Part shown: positions 1 to 12,332 of the stretch, piece by piece
How positions within the stretch are numbered: position 1 is the stretch's first letter
Layout of the letters: each line of letters opens with the position of its first letter
NCBI GenBank assembly: GCA_024305405.1
Contig: JAKNDB010000108.1
Coordinates: 946,001 to 1,010,000, forward strand
Length of the DNA stretch: 64,000 bases
Direction of reading: 5' to 3'
From: Dirofilaria immitis
Lineage: Eukaryota > Nematoda > Chromadorea > Rhabditida > Onchocercidae
Position numbers and translations under genes: made by a program
Notes under the pieces: generated by a model
What the model saw: the letters and a program-made list of their open reading frames with translations, nothing else
The model's database searches: none
What the model was told of the DNA's origin: nothing

Positions 1-544
1 TTTTAAAATTCCATTTAATCAATTATGATTTAATAAAATTAAAATAAAATTCACTAGTTTTTTTGATTTTATGATAAAATATATCAAAGATATGCTACCA
101 GTTATCAGTCATATTTTATCTATCAAATTTTACGGTATCAATATTTTATATGTTGTAGAAATTTTATCAATTTTTTTAATCATCCTTTTATCTTTTTACA
201 TTTTTGCATTAATTGTTTGTGTTAGAAAATTGCAAATAACGAACTACTTCTCTCTTTTTTTTTTCAATCTCTATTTCCAAACTATTTTATTAATCTTATC
301 ATTCTTTTTCCCGTACTAATATATATCATACTATTCGTTGTTTTTTTTTCTTTTCCTTTCTAAAATCTCAATTATACCTTATCAATTTATTTGTTTCATT
401 TATGGAACATTTAAGTCAATCTGATAAGTTTAATTGAATAGACATTTGGAAATTTTCAAATGATACTTGGACTATCATTTTAATCAACTGATAATTTATG
501 CAAATATTTTCGAAAAATTTGAGATAGCGGATGTTATCATTCAG
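1..544 (+). other. Intron of the EGF-repeat gene (5' part of gene outside window)
   Basis: This AT-rich stretch has no recognisable coding sequence. It ends in a TCATTCAG acceptor just before the first EGF cysteine at 545, so it is read as intron. The short ORFs in it are made of Leu, Ile and Phe from T-rich sequence and are not supported. A weaker alternative acceptor (GAGATAG) near 528 would add a few residues to the exon. Confidence 0.6.
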
Positions 545-1812
545 TGTAACGGTCGTGGTGAATTCAGAAACGGTCAATGTTATTGTGGTGGACATTTTTT
601 GGCTCACAATGTCAATATGTTAGCCGATGTGATCATGGCAAACGGCAACATGGAAGGTTTTCATTTTAAAAAAATTTTTTTTTTTAAATCGAAATTTATA
701 AAATATTTTAATTTGAAATTGAAATTTGCAAAAATTTAAAAAGAAAAAGTTACAATTCATAGATGAATTGTAACTTCTATTTTAGATGTTTATGCAATCA
801 AGGTTGGAAAGGCGATTATTGTCATGATATTATTTGTCAACATGGTTATCCAAGTAAGTTAAACATTCTATTAAGACTACTTAATTTATAATTTTAAAAA
901 CGTAACTTCAAAATTTGTAAATTAGATATTTATAATCTTCAAAAAAAAAAAAAAAAGCCCATATCAAGATAATGCTAGCAAAATTTATATTAATTTAAAA
1001 AAAAAAAATCATGAAAATGAAAGGAGGAAAAAGAAAACATTTAGATACCGATAATAAAAGTGAATCATGTGTCTGTCCGGTACGATTTACCGGAATTCAT
1101 TGTGATCGTTGTTCGCAAAAGGACCAAAAATCAGGCCATATCCAGAATGCAACATTGATATGTCGAAGAGTAAGGCAAAATTACAACGACAAAAAGCAGA
1201 AACACAGGTATTACAATTTTATATCGTTAAAAACTTATTGCCATATAAATGATCACATATATCAGTTTACTTATTCATTTAATCCTAAAGTTTATTTTAA
1301 TCGTAAAATAATAGTTGATTAATTTTTATTTTTAACGCTGTTATAAGGATAATATTGTAGTTTCGGCTACGATTAAGGATTGTTGGATTTGCAAGTTTCT
1401 TGCTTATACTTCTGCTAATAACAATGGTTTTCTTCCATCGACGTAGGATTCAGAAAAGGAAATATTCACAGAGCGAAAATCGTCGACGACGTGAATATGA
1501 AGTACGAAAAACAATCCTTGAAAAAGCTGCACGAATGTCTACAGAATGTTTGAATGATACGAGGTATTTTCATTTGTTTAAAAATATTGTCGATTATTCG
1601 AATATATTTAAATCCTCTCAATTATTTTTTGATGTAAGCATAATCATTTGTTATTGTAACATGGTGACATTTCTCAATACAAAATATTTGATTAAGCTTT
1701 ACAGTTTTACAGTAAAATTAAATGAACTCTAAACTTTTACAGGACGGAAGAAACTAGACACTACAGGGATAAAAACAGGAAAACAAGCAGAAGATTATCA
1801 TTTTTCTTATAG
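545..1812 (+). CDS. 3' part of a single-pass membrane protein with EGF-like repeats
   Basis: Five exons can be joined: 545-656, 786-853, 1045-1207, 1361-1563 and 1743-1812 (TAG stop). They give about 205 residues once two one-base frame corrections are allowed, at the T6 run 595-600 and at an A run between 1117 and 1130. Three cysteine-rich modules follow the tenascin/teneurin EGF spacing C-x10-C-x-C-x8-C, for example GRGEFRNGQCYC, CLCNQGWKGDYC and CVCPVRFTGIHCDRC. A basic stretch follows, then a transmembrane helix (core IVGFASFLLILLLITMVFF), then an Arg/Lys-rich cytoplasmic tail of about 70 residues ending RRLSFFL. The orientation is therefore extracellular EGF and intracellular basic tail. 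All exon phases agree after the two corrections. I do not recognise the specific orthologue. The tail is too short for a teneurin, and the N-terminus lies before the window. It is tail to tail with mkk-4. Confidence 0.8.
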
Positions 1813-2859
1813 CTACAAAAAAAGTTCTACAAATGTTTATATGTATGATTTGGGAATTGTAGTTCGATAATCTAGAGTCTACAGGTGATCAAAAATTCAG
1901 AATAAACTTTTGATTTCTGGATCAGAATTAAAAGGAATGAGAGGAAATGGATTGATACCATGATTGGTGGTCAGAAATTTCCGCCACTGTTTTGAATTTT
2001 AATTGAATTCTTTGAACTGTCGAAAATATTCCTTAAATGCTTTAAAAATTTATTCTCTAAGCTCCATTTGACTTATTATATAAATCGGTAATTTGTTGCT
2101 AGTACCTTATTAATAAATAAAATACATGACAATGTGAAACTGTTGATTCGTTAGATAAATCTTATAGACGAAGAAAATAATTACATTGAGAAAGTAAAAA
2201 GGCTAAATATAAAATTAAACTATACCTAAAATTCATCAAAATCAAAAGTTCAATAAGAAACACTGAGATTAAGACTAGAAAAAGCGCCTAGAATCCAACA
2301 GGAGTACTTTTGGATCATTTATTGCAAAAGTACAATACGATTTATTCAAATCTAAACATTATCAAACAAATAAATATAAGTTAATATCATATACAATGAA
2401 ACTAATTACTATTTCAAATCATATTGATGTGTATGGCATTTTCATGCTCGCTTATACAGCATCAAAATATGGCAACTCTGGTTCTTGGAACCGAATAAAA
2501 AAATCTCACAATTTGCATAGAGTGAATATACTGTGAGATCAAAAGCTAATTTGAAAAGGAAAAAACAGATCTAATCATAATTTATGATGAACAAATCTAC
2601 AGGCAATGAAAACTATTGCTTGAAATTAAACTTAAATTGATTTAAAAAGGAAACAATTAGTAAAAAATAAGAATCCCATGTAAATTATATGTAATTTAAC
2701 TTATACAGTTAATTATATCAGGAAAAGAAATATTTTCCATTAAGATAAGCGGTTTTAGGAAAGAATAATACTTAAGTCGAAAGAGGATAGAACTGCGAGT
2801 GTTAAATATGCTTCGAAAAGGAGCACATCCTGTTATGACCTGCACTAAATTTTAAAAAT
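1813..2859. other. Convergent intergenic region
   Basis: This holds the 3' UTRs of the plus-strand EGF gene and the minus-strand mkk-4 gene. It is AT-rich but less repetitive than the deserts further along. No coding sequence, RNA gene or long repeat is seen. Confidence 0.6.
1901..1906 (+). terminator. Candidate poly(A) signal of the EGF-repeat gene
   Basis: This AATAAA hexamer lies 89 bases after the TAG stop, a usual 3' UTR length for a nematode. Further AATAAA copies follow near 2110, so the choice is not certain. Confidence 0.4.
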
Positions 2860-5391
2860 TCAAGAAAAATGTACCCAATCAGACCTAAGTGCTTTGTACG
2901 TACTGCTGTCACTTTCATTAGTACTATCAACTCCTAGAACATTGGAAACAAATATTCCAACAATTGACTGCGCTTGAGCAATTCCACTTGCATCTTGTAC
3001 GTTGTATGTCTTATAGAAATCCATAGTCATCAAAACATTGTATTTCGGCCGTTCATCCTTGCCTTTGATTAGGCTGAAGATTATAATCTCTATTAGACAT
3101 ATCATCAATCTTAAAAAAGATTCACATGAAAAAAAGTGACTAATGATTTTGTTTTATAAAAATACTATTTCTATAAGCAAAAGTATTTTACGGAAAATCC
3201 AAATAAAAAGACAAAAAAAAGCGCAAATATCATTCCTATTCCATTAAAACGATCTTTTCTTCCTTAGATAAAACTAGGGTTTTGATTTCACAAAAGAAAA
3301 TGAAAATCACCAGTGGTTGATAAACGTAACCAAACTTGTGGAATATATTCCAGGTGGCATGATCGGAGGCTCACCGTTCACTACTTCTTGTAACTGTTGG
3401 AATGGTGAATCCCAAGCTTCGAATGGAAATCGTCCTGTTGAAACTTCAAACTGGAAATAAAAACTACTTATTATTACATATTCGCTATCAAGCCAAAAAA
3501 AAAATTTAATTAATTTACTTTCTTACAAGTTTGCTGAAAATTTGGTAAAATGGAATACATGCAGGCATGCTTGTGCAATACACTTACTAGCGTTATGCCC
3601 AATGACCAAACATCAGATCGAACATCATATGGCTCATTTGATTGCAATCGTTCAGGCTATAATGTACGAACGATGAATGAAACTTCAAAGAACTATATTA
3701 AAGTTCAATTCTATTAATTTCCAGAAATTTAATTAAATTAAGAAATGACCAAGATTTTTTGGAAACAAAATAACAACAGACCGCCATGTACGGCCGGCAA
3801 CCAGCATCCTGAGTTTTAGCAATGGAATCAATCAAATGACCAGCTATACCAAAATCACATAGCTTTATATGTCCCTTCCGATCCAGCAAAATGTTGGACG
3901 GTTTAACATCTACAATTATGTGAATAAGAGTCTCCAAAAATTTCAGAAATCGATACTTCGCAATTTTGACAAGCTGTAGAATTAAACTAATCCAAAAACT
4001 AACCTCGATGAATTATTCTCAAATTTTCCTTAAGATAGCTCAGAGCGTTCACTGTCTGAAATACCAATGTTGTGTAAAATAATTATGCAAATTGACTTCC
4101 CAATAGAATTTATGAAAAAAAATTCCTCACAATACTACTCATCAAAAATTTGGAACAATAAACTTTCGATATTGATCCAATTCGAATTAAACTTACTGAA
4201 ACTGCAATATATCCGATTATATCTTCCGGCAGATAACTTCCTTTCCCATAAACAGCTTTATAAAGACTTTCCAAGGAAACATCCATTAATTCCATACATA
4301 TCCAACAGTCACCCTATAAAACTTTTCATCTTTAAACCATGCAAACTCACCAGAAACTGAAAAAGTTAGCAAAAGTTCAGTTAAATTATAAAGACATGAA
4401 AAAACAAGAAATTTATTAACTTCGGTAAAGATAGCACCATAAAAGCGAACAATGTTTTCACACTGACTACTCATAATTGCTTCTAGTTCCATAAGCAAAT
4501 GTTTCTGTTCTGTTGAGTTCACTGTGCTTGATCGGATACGCTGAACAATGAATTCACTCTAGACAAAACTATTTCCAAATTTTGCAAAATTAATAATGAC
4601 ACTCTTAAGATCAAATTTTCATACAAAATGTTAAAAAATCCTCAAAGAATTCTCACTTTAACAGCCACAACCGTTCCAGATTTCGTATGAAGCATCCGGC
4701 TAACCGTTCCAAAATTTCCACGGCCGATCTCGCCTTTATCGATAAGATCATTACATGTAAAATCATATTCTTCATCCGGCGAAAACGTAATTTACCTGCG
4801 GAGTGGGTTCGCAAATACGCACTAAAATGCTACCATTAGAATATATTTTATAAACCTTTACTATATCAAATTCTCAATATTTTCTTATTTAAATTATAAA
4901 ATACACATTTACGTACAAGAACCGAATAAAATCGAAAATCAGTTTTTATTCTAACAATTCAAAACATAATAAGATACATATAGTTGATTTCAAATTTCAA
5001 TCAAGTTTCTGACGAATAAAAATTAAATTGTCGATAAAGAGCAGATATATTAAATTCGTAATTCTAATTATATAAGACATGTTAAATCCGTAACTCTGTA
5101 ATTCTAATTATATGACGTTAAATTAATTCTAACTATATAAGACATATTAAAGCCGTAATTCTAATAATACGATGGAATTATATCGTTAGACTAAACAACT
5201 TACAAAATGAAACAGTGCATTTTATATAGATCATCGACAATTTTCAATTCTTTCAAAACTTGCAAATTTCAGTTGATTTTAAGAGTTCAAATAACTAACA
5301 GCTGTGGTGATGTTTTCACATCAGGTAACGGTGGAAAGTCAAGTTTTAGATTGAAACGTCCCATATCAAGTGATTTCGGTCGTTCGGTCAT
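2860..5391 (-). CDS. mkk-4: Dual-specificity MAP kinase kinase, MKK4 class
   Basis: Nine exons read right to left: 5391-5300, 4821-4657, 4540-4421, 4313-4197, 4055-4004, 3909-3782, 3656-3588, 3450-3311 and 3073-2860, giving about 365 residues. The N-terminus has a MAPK-docking-like segment (GRFNLKLDF), then LRTHSAGKLRFSPDEEYDF, which matches MKK4 immediately before the kinase domain. Kinase motifs: glycine loop GRGNFG (64-69), VAVK lysine about 86, GDCWICMELM hinge, HRDVKPSN (catalytic Asp 183), DFG (201-203), activation loop SIAKT (Ser211, Thr215), then GCRPYMAPERL. The SIAKT-x-DAGCRPYM loop favours MKK4 over the MKK3/6 and SEK-1 types. Exon 2 needs one extra base in the four-base run 4782-4785. 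That single change keeps the frame and makes the splice phases fit. The family phosphorylates JNK/p38-type kinases in the cytoplasm. In C. elegans MKK-4 acts between DLK-1 and PMK-3. Confidence 0.93.
5030..5185. repeat. Degenerate short tandem repeat in mkk-4 intron 1
   Basis: About three imperfect copies of a roughly 40-base unit are seen, sharing the pieces GTAATTCTAATTATATAAGACAT and TTAAATCCGTAA. It lies in the first intron of mkk-4. No function is evident. Confidence 0.5.
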
Positions 5392-6484
5392 TTTCTTCGG
5401 TTGATGATTTCCTTTACAAGCACCGTAATTCAATTACAGAAATGATAAGCGAAGCTTTATTAAAATCACATAATTTGTTCCAAATAATACATCATTACAC
5501 ACCCTGAAAAAAAACCAACTAGAAATGCAAATATTTATGGGATGTTTATTCATGAAATACTATTTCGTGAAAAAAACAAGCGATTGAAAAAAATGAAAAA
5601 TTATTTAAATAAAAAAAAAGTTAGGCAAATGGTTGAAGTTTTACGATATCATGCAGCTCTACTGATTAGAGTCTCGATTCTCTCGGATAGCATAAAAAAA
5701 AACTTTGCCACTTTAGTGGATGAATGGACTAAAAATTAAAACATTCCTAATACTTTCACCTTCCAACAGGAAAATAATATGAGCTTAGTGGCCGCGCCGT
5801 TAATCAGTATAATGCGGTGCGCAGCATTACTGAGAAATCGCTTACTTAGCTGCTGCGTTCTTTTTGACGGACGTTAGTCTAGATGATGTGGTGGGGACGT
5901 TTGTTTGTTTAAGTAACGTGAGTTTGAGATTTGTATTGATCTTTAAAAGATATATTTTTGAGAAAATAATGGGATTCAGAATGATCATAAGAATCCTTAT
6001 GACCTTTTAGCTGCTGCAATTTTTGATGCTTAGATAGCACACAGAGAAATGCATACTGGATACGGACTTTTACATTCCTGACGTTTTTATTAGTAAATGA
6101 GAAGTTCAGACTAACTTAGAAGCCTTAAGTTTTTTTCTTGAATGCTTAAGTTTTAAACTATTGCGTAATCAAGACTTCGTGATTTTTCATTTCGACATGC
6201 CAAAAAAGGAATTCTAGGTTTTGATTCGTACTTCTCATTTTAGCATAAGATCTCTAAGTTTTCATAAATTTAGATTACTTCCTATTACATGATGTGTTAG
6301 GACATTCCAGCGTATTAAAAAGCTTTTCTGACTTCGATCTATTACGATGAAAGAGAATTTTCTCCGACGATAGTACTTGCGATCAATTCGACTTTTTTAT
6401 TCAGTAGAGCAATAGCCATTATAAAAGTGTGATTCTTATAGTCTTTTTAATTCTTGTCTTCAAAATAAATGATATTAATTTCAG
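5392..6484. promoter_or_regulatory. Divergent mkk-4 / dph-3 intergenic (shared promoter) region
   Basis: About 1.1 kb separates two genes transcribed away from each other, so both promoters must lie here. The block 5785-5900 is noticeably richer in G, C and CpG than its surroundings and contains an inverted repeat (5805-5832). A 65-codon plus-strand ORF at 5542-5739 is Lys-rich and has no recognisable domain or splice context, so I do not call it a gene. Confidence 0.5.
5805..5832. promoter_or_regulatory. Inverted repeat in the divergent promoter region
   Basis: CAGTATAATGC is followed eight bases later by GCATTACTG. This gives a nine-pair stem with a two-base bulge and a GC-rich loop (GGTGCGCA). 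It could be a protein-binding palindrome or simply chance structure in a GC-rich island. Confidence 0.35.
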
Positions 6485-6502
6485 GTATTTAATGGGTGAA
6501 TA
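6485..6502 (+). promoter_or_regulatory. Trans-splice-like acceptor, 5' UTR and 4-codon uORF of dph-3
   Basis: ATTTCAG ends at 6484, only 18 bases before the dph-3 ATG. This is the position expected for spliced-leader addition in nematodes. The short leader holds an upstream ATG-GGT-GAA-TAA at 6492-6503, whose stop overlaps the dph-3 start as TAATG. A conventional upstream non-coding exon is the alternative. Confidence 0.5.
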
Positions 6503-7006
6503 ATGTCGGTATTTCATGATGAAGTTGAGATCGAAGATTTTGAGTATGATGAGTCCACCGGGTTATATACTTTTCCATGTCCATGCGGAGATCGATTTGA
6601 AATTTCAAAGTAAGTATATGCTTGTCGTTGAATGCTTTTTTTTATGAGCTTTAATTGTAGTTATATGATTAAAAATATTTTTATAATCTCAAATTTCTCT
6701 GGAAGGTCCAGCATTTTAGGGTTTTAATGCGGGCAAATTAAAATTTGCAAATAGGATTTTAAAGGAAGTAACATTTACCGGAATTTTGAATTTCTTGTCT
6801 TCCTTTTTTCAGTTTGCTTTTTCCTCATATTTCCATATACGCAATATCACGTGTTTTTTTTAAGGGAAATGTTAGAAGCTGGTGAAGATGTTGCTACTTG
6901 TCCCAGTTGTTCGTTAATAGTTCGAGTAATCTATGATCCAGATATGTTTATTAAATTGGAAATTATATCTAATACTAATATTCAGAAAACAGAAATCAAT
7001 ATATAA
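6503..7006 (+). CDS. dph-3: Diphthamide biosynthesis protein 3 (CSL zinc finger, DPH3/KTI11)
   Basis: Two exons, 6503-6609 and 6865-7006 (TAA stop), encode exactly 82 residues, the usual length for this family. The protein starts [17 protein letters not shown] and has the zinc-binding CPC pair (Cys26, Cys28) after YTFP, the GDRFEIS segment, and the second pair CPSC (Cys48, Cys51), followed by SLIVRVIYD. This is the complete CSL zinc-finger fold. DPH3 is the small electron-donating Fe/Zn protein for the Dph1-Dph2 radical enzyme that makes diphthamide on elongation factor 2. It also works with Elongator in wobble-uridine tRNA modification. The intron is flanked by AA|GTAAGT and TTTTTTTAAG|G, and the phases agree. 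No frame corrections are needed. Confidence 0.97.
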
Positions 7007-7156
7007 TTTCCATCGTAAAATGCTGAGACGAAAGTATTCTGAATTGTAATCAGTTAAAAATGTAAAACTGTTAATTTCATTCATTTGACTATATTCGTGA
7101 AATTTGATTTCGTAGTTTTTGCGCTTTATTTTTTTGCTTTATGAATCCTCTGCTTA

Positions 7157-7162
7157 AATAAA
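7157..7162 (+). terminator. Candidate poly(A) signal of dph-3
   Basis: This AATAAA lies about 150 bases after the dph-3 stop codon. A second copy follows near 7182. Confidence 0.4.
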
Positions 7163-9720
7163 AATTACTCCTGTTATATAAAATAAATTGTATAAGGAAT
7201 TTTCTGGCTTTCAAACAATTTCTATGCTTGAAGCTAGTTCCTTGGAGTCGATTTGTCTGAAGGCACAGAATTTATTACAATTTGGGTGAACTAAAAATAG
7301 TTTTTTTATTAGAGAAAAAGTTTGGAATTGGACTTTATGAAACCTTTTATTTTGGGTCTGCAAGAATTTTCATCTATTTGAACGAAGTTTGGTTATTGAA
7401 TATTCTTGTAAATTTTGGAATTGATTTTGATCCTAGCGGACTTCATTATTGGCGATCATGAACGGGCAATGACCATCTACAAAGATGAATAAACAGTTGT
7501 ATCGCACTATCTTCCCAAAAAAAAAAAAAAAAGTTCCATAAATTAGTTATTGGAGAGAGAGAAAATACTAAGCCAATTAAGAATCTTCGGTTGGTAGATC
7601 GAAAGAGGTAGAAGATATCGACCAGCTCGACTTTATTAACTTTATTTGTTATTTTTAAATTTTATTCCGATTCAGTACTTCTTTTCTTTTCTATTAAATC
7701 GCATTGTTACATCATATGTTTGGGATTTAAGAGTTCCATTTCTTGCGATAGAAAAATTCTCAGTAAACCGGATCCTGAGAAATGCTGAAAAAAGTGATTT
7801 ACTGTGTGCCTTATCTGCTATTGTTTCGTAAAATTCATTTGCGACATACATCTGACTGCGAATGTTGATCTTAAGAGTCGCACGCGATCAATTACCATCG
7901 AAAAATACGCGTTGCAGATCTCATCCAATTATCATTATCCAGTTACCAACTTATATGTCATGATCCTCTTTCTTCGAATTAAACTATCATTTTGTGTTAA
8001 AACAGTTTTACGATCGAGATGGTAAGAAACATAAAATTATCTGCATCACTTTTCCTGCATTATTTTCTAACAACACAAGAAGAAATTTGAATATTTTTAA
8101 ATTTCAATCAAATTTCATTAATGTCGGAAAACTTTCCATGATTTATTCTTTTCAAAAATCTACGAAATATCTTTTGAAATAGATGAATACTTTATGAACG
8201 AATTTTTAGTGATATTATGAAAATAAATTATAAAATATTTCCAAATATTTGAGATAAATTATAAAAAATTTATAAATAAAAAAATCAGATAAACATTATG
8301 CATTTATTTATTGAAAATACTTTGAAAAAAAAAAAAAGAATTTTTTTTCTTGGTTATTTTCTTTATCTTTTTTTTCGATCCATTTTTGTTTTTAAAATAA
8401 AATTCAAAAGGTAAGTTTAATTCTTCTGATAGTGCTTTTGCTTTTCTTATCACATGATGAAATTGGATAGACTTTTTTTTTTTTAATTTACTAAAAATGG
8501 GAAAAAAATGCAGTATTTTAATTAACCAGAAAAAAATTCTTTTGATTTTAATTCTTCAATGCAAAATAGTACATCTTATCAATGTGATTATCTGATTTTG
8601 ATAATAGAAACAAAAAAATCAATAAAATTACATAATTTTTTTGTTTTGTTTTTTTTTTTTTTTTTTTTTGTAACGGATAACGTTATACTTTTTATTCAAT
8701 TATTGAATGATTTATTTAATTAATAAGTATTTTTGTAAAATATGCAATTTTATTCTCGAAGAAAAAAGCAAACTTTTCGCATTAAATTTTTATAATTCGA
8801 GAATAGATTGCTTTCCTGAAATAGTTAATTTTAAAAATAGTTAGGAAAAGATGACAAAAAAAAAAAATTTTAAAATTTCACATTCTTCACTGTCATTCTT
8901 TTATATCACTTTGTTAAATTTAAATTTCAGAATTAAAAATAATTTTACAAATTTGAATTTTTAAAAATTACTAAAATAATTCTTATCTTTTAATTAATTT
9001 AAAAATAATAAAAACGAAAAAAAAAAAAAGAGCGAAATGAACGAAAATTTTTTTTTTTTTTTTTTGTTTTCGTATTTTGGGTAATGATGAAATAAACTTG
9101 CTCAAATTGTAAAATTGGTTAAAACGAAAATGAAAATTTTAAAGAATTCAATAATGATTGTTGTTGTTTTTTAAAACTGCAATTTTTCTTTTTTTTTTTT
9201 CATTTTTATTTGAAATTTTACCCTCTATTTTTTTTAATCGTTCTCTCATTTTTTTAATTGGTTTTTTTTTTTTTTTTTTTTTGGAATTTGCTTTTTGCAC
9301 AAAATGTGATTAATGATTTCTATTTATTTTATTTTATTTATTTGTTTTGTTTTGTTTTGTTTTTTTTTCTATTTTTATTTAGGAAGGGTAAATTGAATTG
9401 GGATGTGAGAAGTGAAAAGGTAATTTTTAATTTTAAATGAATCATAAATAAGGCAAACTTTTTTTTTCGAAACAAAATTAATCAATAGAAAATGTAATTT
9501 TGTAAAATATTATTATAAGTATAATTAAATCAGATAAAAAATGATATTCCAAGTTCATTGACTATAATCATATTTCATTCTCTTCTAGCAACTAATTAAT
9601 CGAGAATTCTTTTTCAAAAAAAAAAAAAAATGAATTCTGACTTTATTTTCACATTAATCAACTTTATGTTCATTAATTCTAATCTACGAAAATGGTACTC
9701 ATTAATTTAATACACTCTGA
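7163..9720. other. Intergenic, no gene recognised
   Basis: 7200-8180 is moderately complex sequence with three short plus-strand ORFs (60-73 codons) that show no domain, splice context or family resemblance. After about 8200 it becomes AT-rich sequence packed with poly(T)/poly(A) runs of 12-24 bases (for example 8650-8669, 9048-9065 and 9261-9282). Nothing codable is supported. Confidence 0.55.
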
Positions 9721-9762
9721 ACAACTGTACATATTGCTCGGAAGAGTGCAAGAAAGTATGAT

Positions 9763-9828
9763 GCAAATGATGTTGATAATGATAGTAGTGATAGCGATGA
9801 TGGTAGTGATGAATGATAATGATAGCAA
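9763..9828. repeat. GAT-type trinucleotide-rich tract
   Basis: An imperfect GAT/AGT microsatellite (GATGTTGATAATGATAGTAG and so on). It contributes several TGATAA/GATAGT motifs to the desert upstream of the vWA gene. Confidence 0.6.
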
Positions 9829-12175
9829 AAACTTTAAATTATAGTAATCGTGCTAATATGAAATATTGATGAAAATAATAGAATCATATTATAATTTGAA
9901 AAAATAACGCTAACAATTGTAATATTTTCTAAGTTGCATTAGTGATTATATATTACTTTTCATGCTGATATAGATAATCAATTTTATCGTCACCGTTTCT
10001 TATTAAGTGATAATAATAAGGGATCAGCATTAACAATTGATAATACTGAAAACAAGGACGATGATAATGATGATAGGATAATTTATGTTACTGAATTGAT
10101 AACAATGATTTGACAGTCTCTTATCATGAAGTATAATTAACCAACCAATTAATTACTGGGTCATTTATTTAAGATTTATGTGCAGGATAATAGTGATATT
10201 ATATAGATCGTTATGTGATAATTAATTTTACGTTAAATTTTTCGAAAGAATTTTAAATTGATCATAAATTTTCTTCTTTAGAAATTCAAACGTACCATTT
10301 GTAGAGAACAAAGTAATTTAAATTATGAATTAATTAAAAGAAAAAAAAACAAAAAAAAGATATTGCTGCAATTTTTAATAAAAAAAAAAAAAAACTTGAT
10401 AAAATGATTATTAATAAGAAATAATACTAATATTATAATTATTCTGTTCTATTAAATTTGTTATTTAAAAGAATATTTCATTTAAATATTTCAAAATTAT
10501 TAGAAAACTGATCTAGAATTTTAAAATATTAGATAGAATTTTACAGTAATATTCAAATATTACTATTGCATGGATATGGAAAAATGTAATTTATTAAGTA
10601 ATTATTAAATATTTGAAAAGATAAATAATAAATAAATAAATAAAATGACTTGGTGGAAATTATTTTATTTATTTATTTTTACTTATTCCAATATTTTCCT
10701 ATAATTAGCTCATTTCGAGAATGAAAAATTATGCAAAATTTAAGCATTCAATATTTTTATGATAATGATAATAATTTTAGAAGCATTGTTTAATTTTTCA
10801 AAAGACTTAAATTTTGCTTCCTTTTTGCTTTTTATTTGATATCGCTATACATGTATATATATATTAATTTTTCTTGAACTAATTCAAATTCTGATATAGC
10901 AACTAAAGTTTTATTATAATTAAAATAAAAAAATATTTTCGTCTTTCCTAAGAAATTAAAATATTTGAAAGTTTAATGATAACGATAACAATATTATCAT
11001 TAGTATGATCATTGATAGCAATTGCAATATTCATTTAATTTATTAATTAATATTTTTAAAAAGTTTTGGTGAATATTAATGGAGATATCCGAATTTTGTC
11101 AAATTGATTTTATCAAAATTTGATCAAATTAATTTTATCAAGTAGCAAATTAATAAAAATAATAAAATCCATTTTTAATTATTTGAGTAATAAAAAAATA
11201 AATCTTTTTATATCCTTTTTTGGTTTACTGAATTACGTCAATCTGTGGATTGTTATCAGAAAATTGATAATGAAGGTGATAAGGATAAGAAATTTTACTT
11301 TTTACGGCAAACGCAACATTTCCATTGGTAATATCACTTTTAATTTTTATTATATCATCATATCATCAAATCAACATATCATAACTATATTCTAACCCAT
11401 GTATACCTTGAAGCTTAATAGTTTTAGAATTATATTTTGCTTTTCTTATCATTTCGTAGAATTTTCCAAAATCAGTTTCATCATTATATCATTAAAATTT
11501 TAGACAGGAAAAAATGTTCCGAACGGTAAATGATATGTACCAGAAATTTTCATGCAACACTTTATTTTAAATGATTTATATTTAAATTTCCAATTCTTAT
11601 CATTCTTATCACTATTTTATCGTTAACTTAGTAGAATAATTTTTTTAATACCATAAAATATTTGAATTAGTACGTAATTATTATTTCAGTATAAAATTAG
11701 CATTTTCAGTATATTGCAATGATATTCCATTTTAACTAATATATATTTAAATTTAAATTACAAAATTTTCAATCCTTATCATTCTTATCATTATTTGATG
11801 ATCAAATTATTCGAATAGCTGTTTATTTTATTATCATAAAATATTTAAATTAGTATGTAATTATTCGAATATAAAATTAGCATTTTCAATATATTGCATT
11901 TTTGTATTTTATTCGAATAGATATTTTCATGTAATTATTTTATATTAATTAATTTATATTCAAATTTAAGTTACAAAAAAAAAAAAAAATTGGCTCTTTT
12001 TTTTGTAGCCTTAGCCCCTAATTATGCAAACTAACTATTAGCATAAAATTTAATTAATGCAAAGGAATTTTTTGAAGAAAAAAACAGGATAAAAAAAAAA
12101 GAGGTATAGATGTGGGGTGTGTTAAATTTTTTAGAATTTCATAGGAGAGGAATTGAAACCCGTTCTTCAAGCTCT
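9829..12175. other. AT-rich gene desert, part 1
   Basis: No coding sequence is supported. The ORF at 11120-11395 is a Leu/Ile/Asn translation of AT-rich DNA without family features. Short sequences recur, for example AAAATTAGCATTTTCA.TATATTGCA near 11692 and 11873 and TTATCATTCTTATCA near 11600 and 11775. These mark a degenerate local duplication of about 180 bases. Confidence 0.5.
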
Positions 12176-12235
12176 CCCATTAACCAACCACCACTACACC
12201 ATCCCCTACCCCTCCTCTCATTTCACCCCCTCTCT

Positions 12236-12332
12236 TATCCTTCTCTTCCTCTTCCATTCCTCCTCCTCCTCTTCCTCCTCCTCCTCCTCCTCTTCCCCCT
12301 CCTCCTCCTCCTCTTCCTCTCCCATCCAAATT
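12236..12332. repeat. TCC/CTT polypyrimidine microsatellite
   Basis: Almost pure pyrimidine on the plus strand, mostly (TCC)n with CTT interruptions. The two overlapping ORFs across it (Pro/Leu-rich and Ser-rich) are artefacts of the repeat. A long homopurine-homopyrimidine tract can form triplex DNA, but no function is shown here. Confidence 0.85.

Noticed and set aside
5542..5739. 65-codon Lys-rich plus-strand ORF between mkk-4 and dph-3
   Set aside because: No family resemblance, splice signals or conserved start; the composition follows A-rich DNA.
7646..8182. Three short overlapping plus-strand ORFs downstream of dph-3
   Set aside because: They show no recognisable domain and cannot be chained by splice phases into a product.
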